Shown one piece after another: positions 60,254-64,000 of a stretch of DNA of 64,000 nucleotides. The first letter of the stretch is position 1; the number at the start of each line of letters is the position of its first letter. The DNA is from Hemileia vastatrix. Lineage: Eukaryota; Basidiomycota; Pucciniomycetes; Pucciniales; Zaghouaniaceae. The DNA lies in the NCBI GenBank assembly GCA_030280995.1, contig JASXTE010000001.1:19098606-19162605 (forward strand), in the 5' to 3' direction. A program made the translations under genes and the position numbers. Under the pieces are notes generated by a model. The model was not told the DNA's origin, ran no database searches, and saw only the letters and a list, made by a program, of their open reading frames with translations.

Positions 60254-60632
60254 GTTGTTGATGGAAGGCTTATGTAATGAGGGAAGTGGGAATTCACCAC
60301 CAAATGTGCAGTTGGAGTGTGTAGATAGAAAAAAATTTAATTGTTTTCCACCAAAATTCTGTAGCATAGAGTGAGGAGAGACTTAAGGATGGCATCAGCA
60401 ATTATCAGTCATGAGAATTTCTTAAAAATTCATCATGGATGTGATGAGTTTGGGATCAGGAATTAGGAATGGAAATTGGGGTATAAGAGGCAGGATAATG
60501 CATTATTTTAGATTCCTTAACCACTAGCCCTGAACCTAGTGGATAAGAATCTTCTGCAATTAATAATTTTTGATCCAGGGAAAAAATTCCTGGTCCCTAA
60601 TTGCGGATCCCTCAACTTTGATACCCCCTAAT

Positions 60633-61443
60633 AAATTTATTAAGTATTTTTGATTTTTCATGATTTACTTAACTTTGATAATCTTTATTAGATGAAAAGG
60701 TCTGTTCAGACTAAAAAAATTCAAAGGGATTTCAAAAGAGAGATAGCTCTATCATCTGATATCTTTCTAAATTTTTAGTGGTATTTTAAGGTTCTAATTG
60801 AGTCTGGAAGTCTGTACAGGCTCTGTAAAAACTCAGGAAATCTCTGGATGAGCTCCAGGATGCTCTGGCTGGGGAAAATAGGGCATGTGACATAATATGC
60901 ATATAAATCCTGTATACTCAAAGTTGGAGAGGATCATCTAATAATAAAAGAATCTATCCAAAAACTTGTATTATAACAACAACATCATACAATGAAATTC
61001 ATTATTATTTTACATAAAAAACTATTAAATTGGAATACCCTTACAAAGATAATTATTTTACATAAAATTTTATAAATTCCACTCAACATCACATTTATTA
61101 ACTTATAGGGTACCATTTTAAATTTCTCATCATCAGGTATCTGAATTTAACAACTAAATCCTATAAAAATAAGAGCTTCATAAAACATAAGTATTCAATC
61201 CTTTAAATAACTTTTCTAAATACAGCTTCACTTTTGTGTTTCTTACTCTCATTATTTAAAATACAGACTCTAAATCTCAACACTTTTATTAAAAAATAGT
61301 TTATCTGTCATTATATATCAAGTAGAGGTTATAGCTTAGTTAATTTTAAACTCTTTATTTACATAAAGGGACAGGATTTTCTTTAGATATCCAACTCCCT
61401 CGGATTCTGCTTACAGTAAGTTGACTGTAAGAGTCTTTCTACA
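60633..61443. other. AT-rich region left of gypsy element 3
   Basis: No gene was recognised. It may contain the remains of the element's gag or LTR, but no terminal repeat could be matched inside the window. Confidence 0.4.
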
Positions 61444-64000
61444 ATGACTTTGACAAATTTTCCACCTGAATTTAAGCCTACTAATAGGATAACTTTAGAA
61501 ATAAATCAGATGGTTAATTTTGGACCAGAAGATTTGTTGTTTCAGGAAGAAAATAATTTATTGTTATATGTTATGGTACTTAGGGAGAAAGATATTGAGT
61601 TTTCAGAAGAGGAAAGGGGTTTATTGATGCACTCTTATGGGAAACCTTATATTGTTCCAGTTATACCTCATGCACCATGGCAGAAGAAAGCAGCTCCTAT
61701 ACCAGAAACAATAAGAGAATAATATACAGAGCTAATTAGGGAAAAATCAAGGTCTGGTTTGTATGAACATTCAATTTCTAGTTACTAAAGTCCAGTATTT
61801 TATGTCATCAAACATAACAGCAAGTTAAGGGTGGTTCATGATTTTTGAGAGATGAGCAAGGTTACAGTTAAGGATGCAGGATTGAAACCAATTACAGAAG
61901 AGTTTGTGTAATATTTTTCAGGGCAAGCATGTTATGGATTAGGAGATATAATGGGAGGATACAATGAGTGTGAGTTAGATATGTCATCAAGACCTATTAT
62001 AATGTTTGAAACTTCATTGGGATACTTTAGGTTAAAAAGGTTACCACAAGGTGCTAAAAACTCTGCAGTAGTGTATCAGGAGCAGATGATGTGGATATTA
62101 CAGGATAAAATTCTGGAACATGTAGGAATACTTATTGAAAATGGCAGTATAAAAGGGCCAGTAACTGATTATGGTGAAGAGGTTCTAGAGGAGAACCCAC
62201 ACATTAGAAGGTTTATTTGGGAATATTCTATTACTCTTGAAAGGGTACTTTTAAGGATGGAAGCAGCTGGGTTGATAGTCTCAGGGTCAAAATTTTCTTG
62301 TTGCATGCCAGCACTATATATTGTTGGTCATTTTGTGTGTAGGAAGGGAAGAATCATGGTGGAAAAAATAGAAAAACAAGGTAATTACATGGCCAAGACC
62401 AAGAAACACTACGGAAGTTAGAGGGTTTTTAGGTATTTGTACATATGTAAGAATGTTTATTTGTGATTTTGCCTTGTTATTATCTCCATTAAAGTTCATG
62501 ACAAGAAAAAATTTTGTATGGGATTGGACAAAAGAATGTCAAGAATCATTCAAGTTATTAAAAAGAATTGTAGGAAAAGATATTCTTTTAAGGAAATTGG
62601 AATATAGACAAGGCACTGGAAAGATTACTCTAGTGATAGATTCAAGTGTGTCTGCAGTAGGCCCAGTTTTAATGCAAGAGAGAAGAGATGGAAACTATAG
62701 ACCTGTCCTTTATGAGTCAAAGACTTTTACAAAGGTGGAGTATAGGTATTCACAGTGAAAGTTGGAGTTATGTGGGCTTCCAAAGATTTTGAAGAAGTTA
62801 CAATGGATGCTTTGGGGGCAAGATTTTGAGTTGCAGGTTGATGGGCTATCTCTGGTGCAAATAATAAGTATTTCAAGCTTACCAGATGGGCCAATTACTA
62901 GATGGGTAGCACAGATTAATTTATTTTCTTTTGATTTAGTCCATATATGAGGAAAATCTTTCACAATGACAGATTTTTTGTCAAGAAGGCTATTGTGTGA
63001 AGAGGATTCTGAGGCAGAAGAATTTGAAGAAGATAAAAAGTGGATAAATGGAATAGACTATTGTTATAAAAGGTTTAGCAATAAATACATCTGCAAAGAT
63101 TTAAAACTAATGGCCAGCATCTGGGAAGATAATAAACTACCATCATTTTTAGGCAGTTTCTGAAATGACATTAAACTAAGAGAATTTAAGGAAAGAAATC
63201 ATGAGGAGACAAATGTGCAAGGGTTAGATGTTAGAGCTAATGTAGTAACAAGAGGAACTTCAGGAAAAGCAGTTCAATATTTAGACAAAGAGGATGATGA
63301 ATTGACATCAAGTTATGAAAATTATACACTGTAAGAGGACAGAGATTTAGTCAAGGAGCCAATTGAGCAAACATATTGGCTAAGAGTGTATCTGGAAGGA
63401 GATAGTCAACCAGAAAATTGTGATAAAGACGCATGGTGAAAGATAGGGAAGTGAGCTAAAGAGTATTTTATTAAAAAAGGAAAGGTATGGAGGGAAAGCT
63501 CTTCCATGCTGTAATTAGTTATAGTGGACAGAGGTAGAAAAGAAAATATTTTTAGATAATTACATGAAACTTTGCAACATAGGTGTCAAGATGAAACTTA
63601 TAGAAAAGTCAAGGAGTAATTCTGGTGGCCAAATATGAGAGCAGAGGTCAATGATTGGGTCCAATCTTTCCTGGAATATTAGTGTAGGAGCTATAGAAAG
63701 CCTAAAGATAAAGGAAAGGCAATGGGTGAAGATACTATTTTTGGCAGGATTAGCTTAGATGCAGTACATATTAAAGAAGGAGGCTTTAAATACTTGGTTG
63801 TAGCCAGGGATTATCTGTCAGGATGGGTCAAAGCAGTACCTTTGGTAAACCTTAGGGTGAGTAATGTAGCTGAGTTTTTAAAGAAGGAATGGGTGTATAG
63901 ATATGGGGTGATAAAAATGGTAACTGTGTATAGTGGCACTAAATTTTCTGCTGAATTCCAATAATTATTTAAAGAAATTGGTGCCAAGATTCCAGTTGCA
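61444..64000 (+). pseudogene. Decayed Ty3/gypsy pol (element 3), truncated by window end
   Basis: Broken frames follow the order of a basidiomycete gypsy pol. Reverse transcriptase has PVFYVIKHNSKLRVVHDF, GLGDIMGGYNECEL and RLPQGAKNSAVVYQEQMMWI. RNase H/connection has EVRGFLGICTYVRMF, VIDSSVSAVGPVLMQE, QLFELQVDGLSLVQI-like text and DFLSRR. The integrase has an HHCC-like finger that lost its Cys pair (SFLEYQCRS) and a core with SLDAVHI and VARDYLSGWVKAVPL. The RT active site, normally two Asp, reads ILIENG, and the integrase TDGG motif reads VYSGT. It is a dead copy. Confidence 0.88.

Larger units (their letters stand above)
44614..60629 (-). mobile_element. Old Harbinger copy C, carrying nested copy B and an inverted duplication
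   Basis: The element starts AGGGGGTATCAAAGTT (44614) and ends AACTTTGATACCCCCT (60629), flanked by AAT on both sides (44611-44613, 60630-60632). Without copy B it is about 8.7 kb. It contains a decayed Myb-like gene (+), an oxygenase gene (-) split by B, and two decayed transposase genes facing each other as arms of a palindrome. None of its genes is intact. Confidence 0.9.

Overview
The window is eukaryotic nuclear DNA from a fungus, most likely a basidiomycete of the Pucciniomycotina (a rust, Pucciniales). The grounds are a very AT-rich base composition, short GT-AG introns of about 55-100 nt in most genes, tightly packed host genes between large transposon blocks, Ty3/gypsy retroelements, and TET/JBP-like 2-oxoglutarate oxygenase genes of the type expanded in basidiomycete transposons. 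The species is not determined. Nothing bacterial (operons, CRISPR, insertion sequences) is present.

Host genes lie in two islands, all on the minus strand. Island 1 (2943-6764) holds a three-finger C2H2 protein resembling the INO80 subunit Iec1, and a four-span glycosylated membrane protein of unknown function. Island 2 (32262-36709) holds a MICOS subunit of the MIC26/MIC27 type followed, 88 bp later, by a Pmr1/SPCA-type Golgi Ca2+/Mn2+ ATPase. Exons were assembled by hand from splice sites and reading phase.

The rest is mobile DNA. The main actor is a PIF/Harbinger-like DNA transposon of about 7.4 kb with three genes: a DDE transposase, a Myb/trihelix-like protein with a repeated coiled coil, and a TET/JBP-like Fe(II)/2OG dioxygenase. 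Copy A (9560-17026) and copy B (47472-54825) are nearly identical, face opposite ways, and flank the second host island about 30 kb apart. B sits inside the oxygenase gene of an older copy C (44614-60629). A diverged relative D (37499-42845) lost most of its genes and holds a probable solo LTR. Further Harbinger scraps lie at 13-935 and 30860-31010.

Two retroelement remnants surround A. A decayed gypsy element has its 5' LTR split by A, gag and protease at 18900-22356, and is cut off in reverse transcriptase by the LTR of a younger Ty3/gypsy chromovirus (22357-30859). The chromovirus has 772-bp LTRs, a likely -1 frameshift signal between gag and pol, three in-frame TGA stops, and a spliced antisense ORF before its 3' LTR. 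A third decayed gypsy pol runs off the right edge (61444-64000).

Inactivating changes are strongly biased to CpG transitions, often TCGA to TTGA. This fits RIP-like or methylation-driven mutation, and it gives a setting in which a transposon-borne TET/JBP-like enzyme could matter: it might oxidise methylated cytosine on the element. That link is inference.
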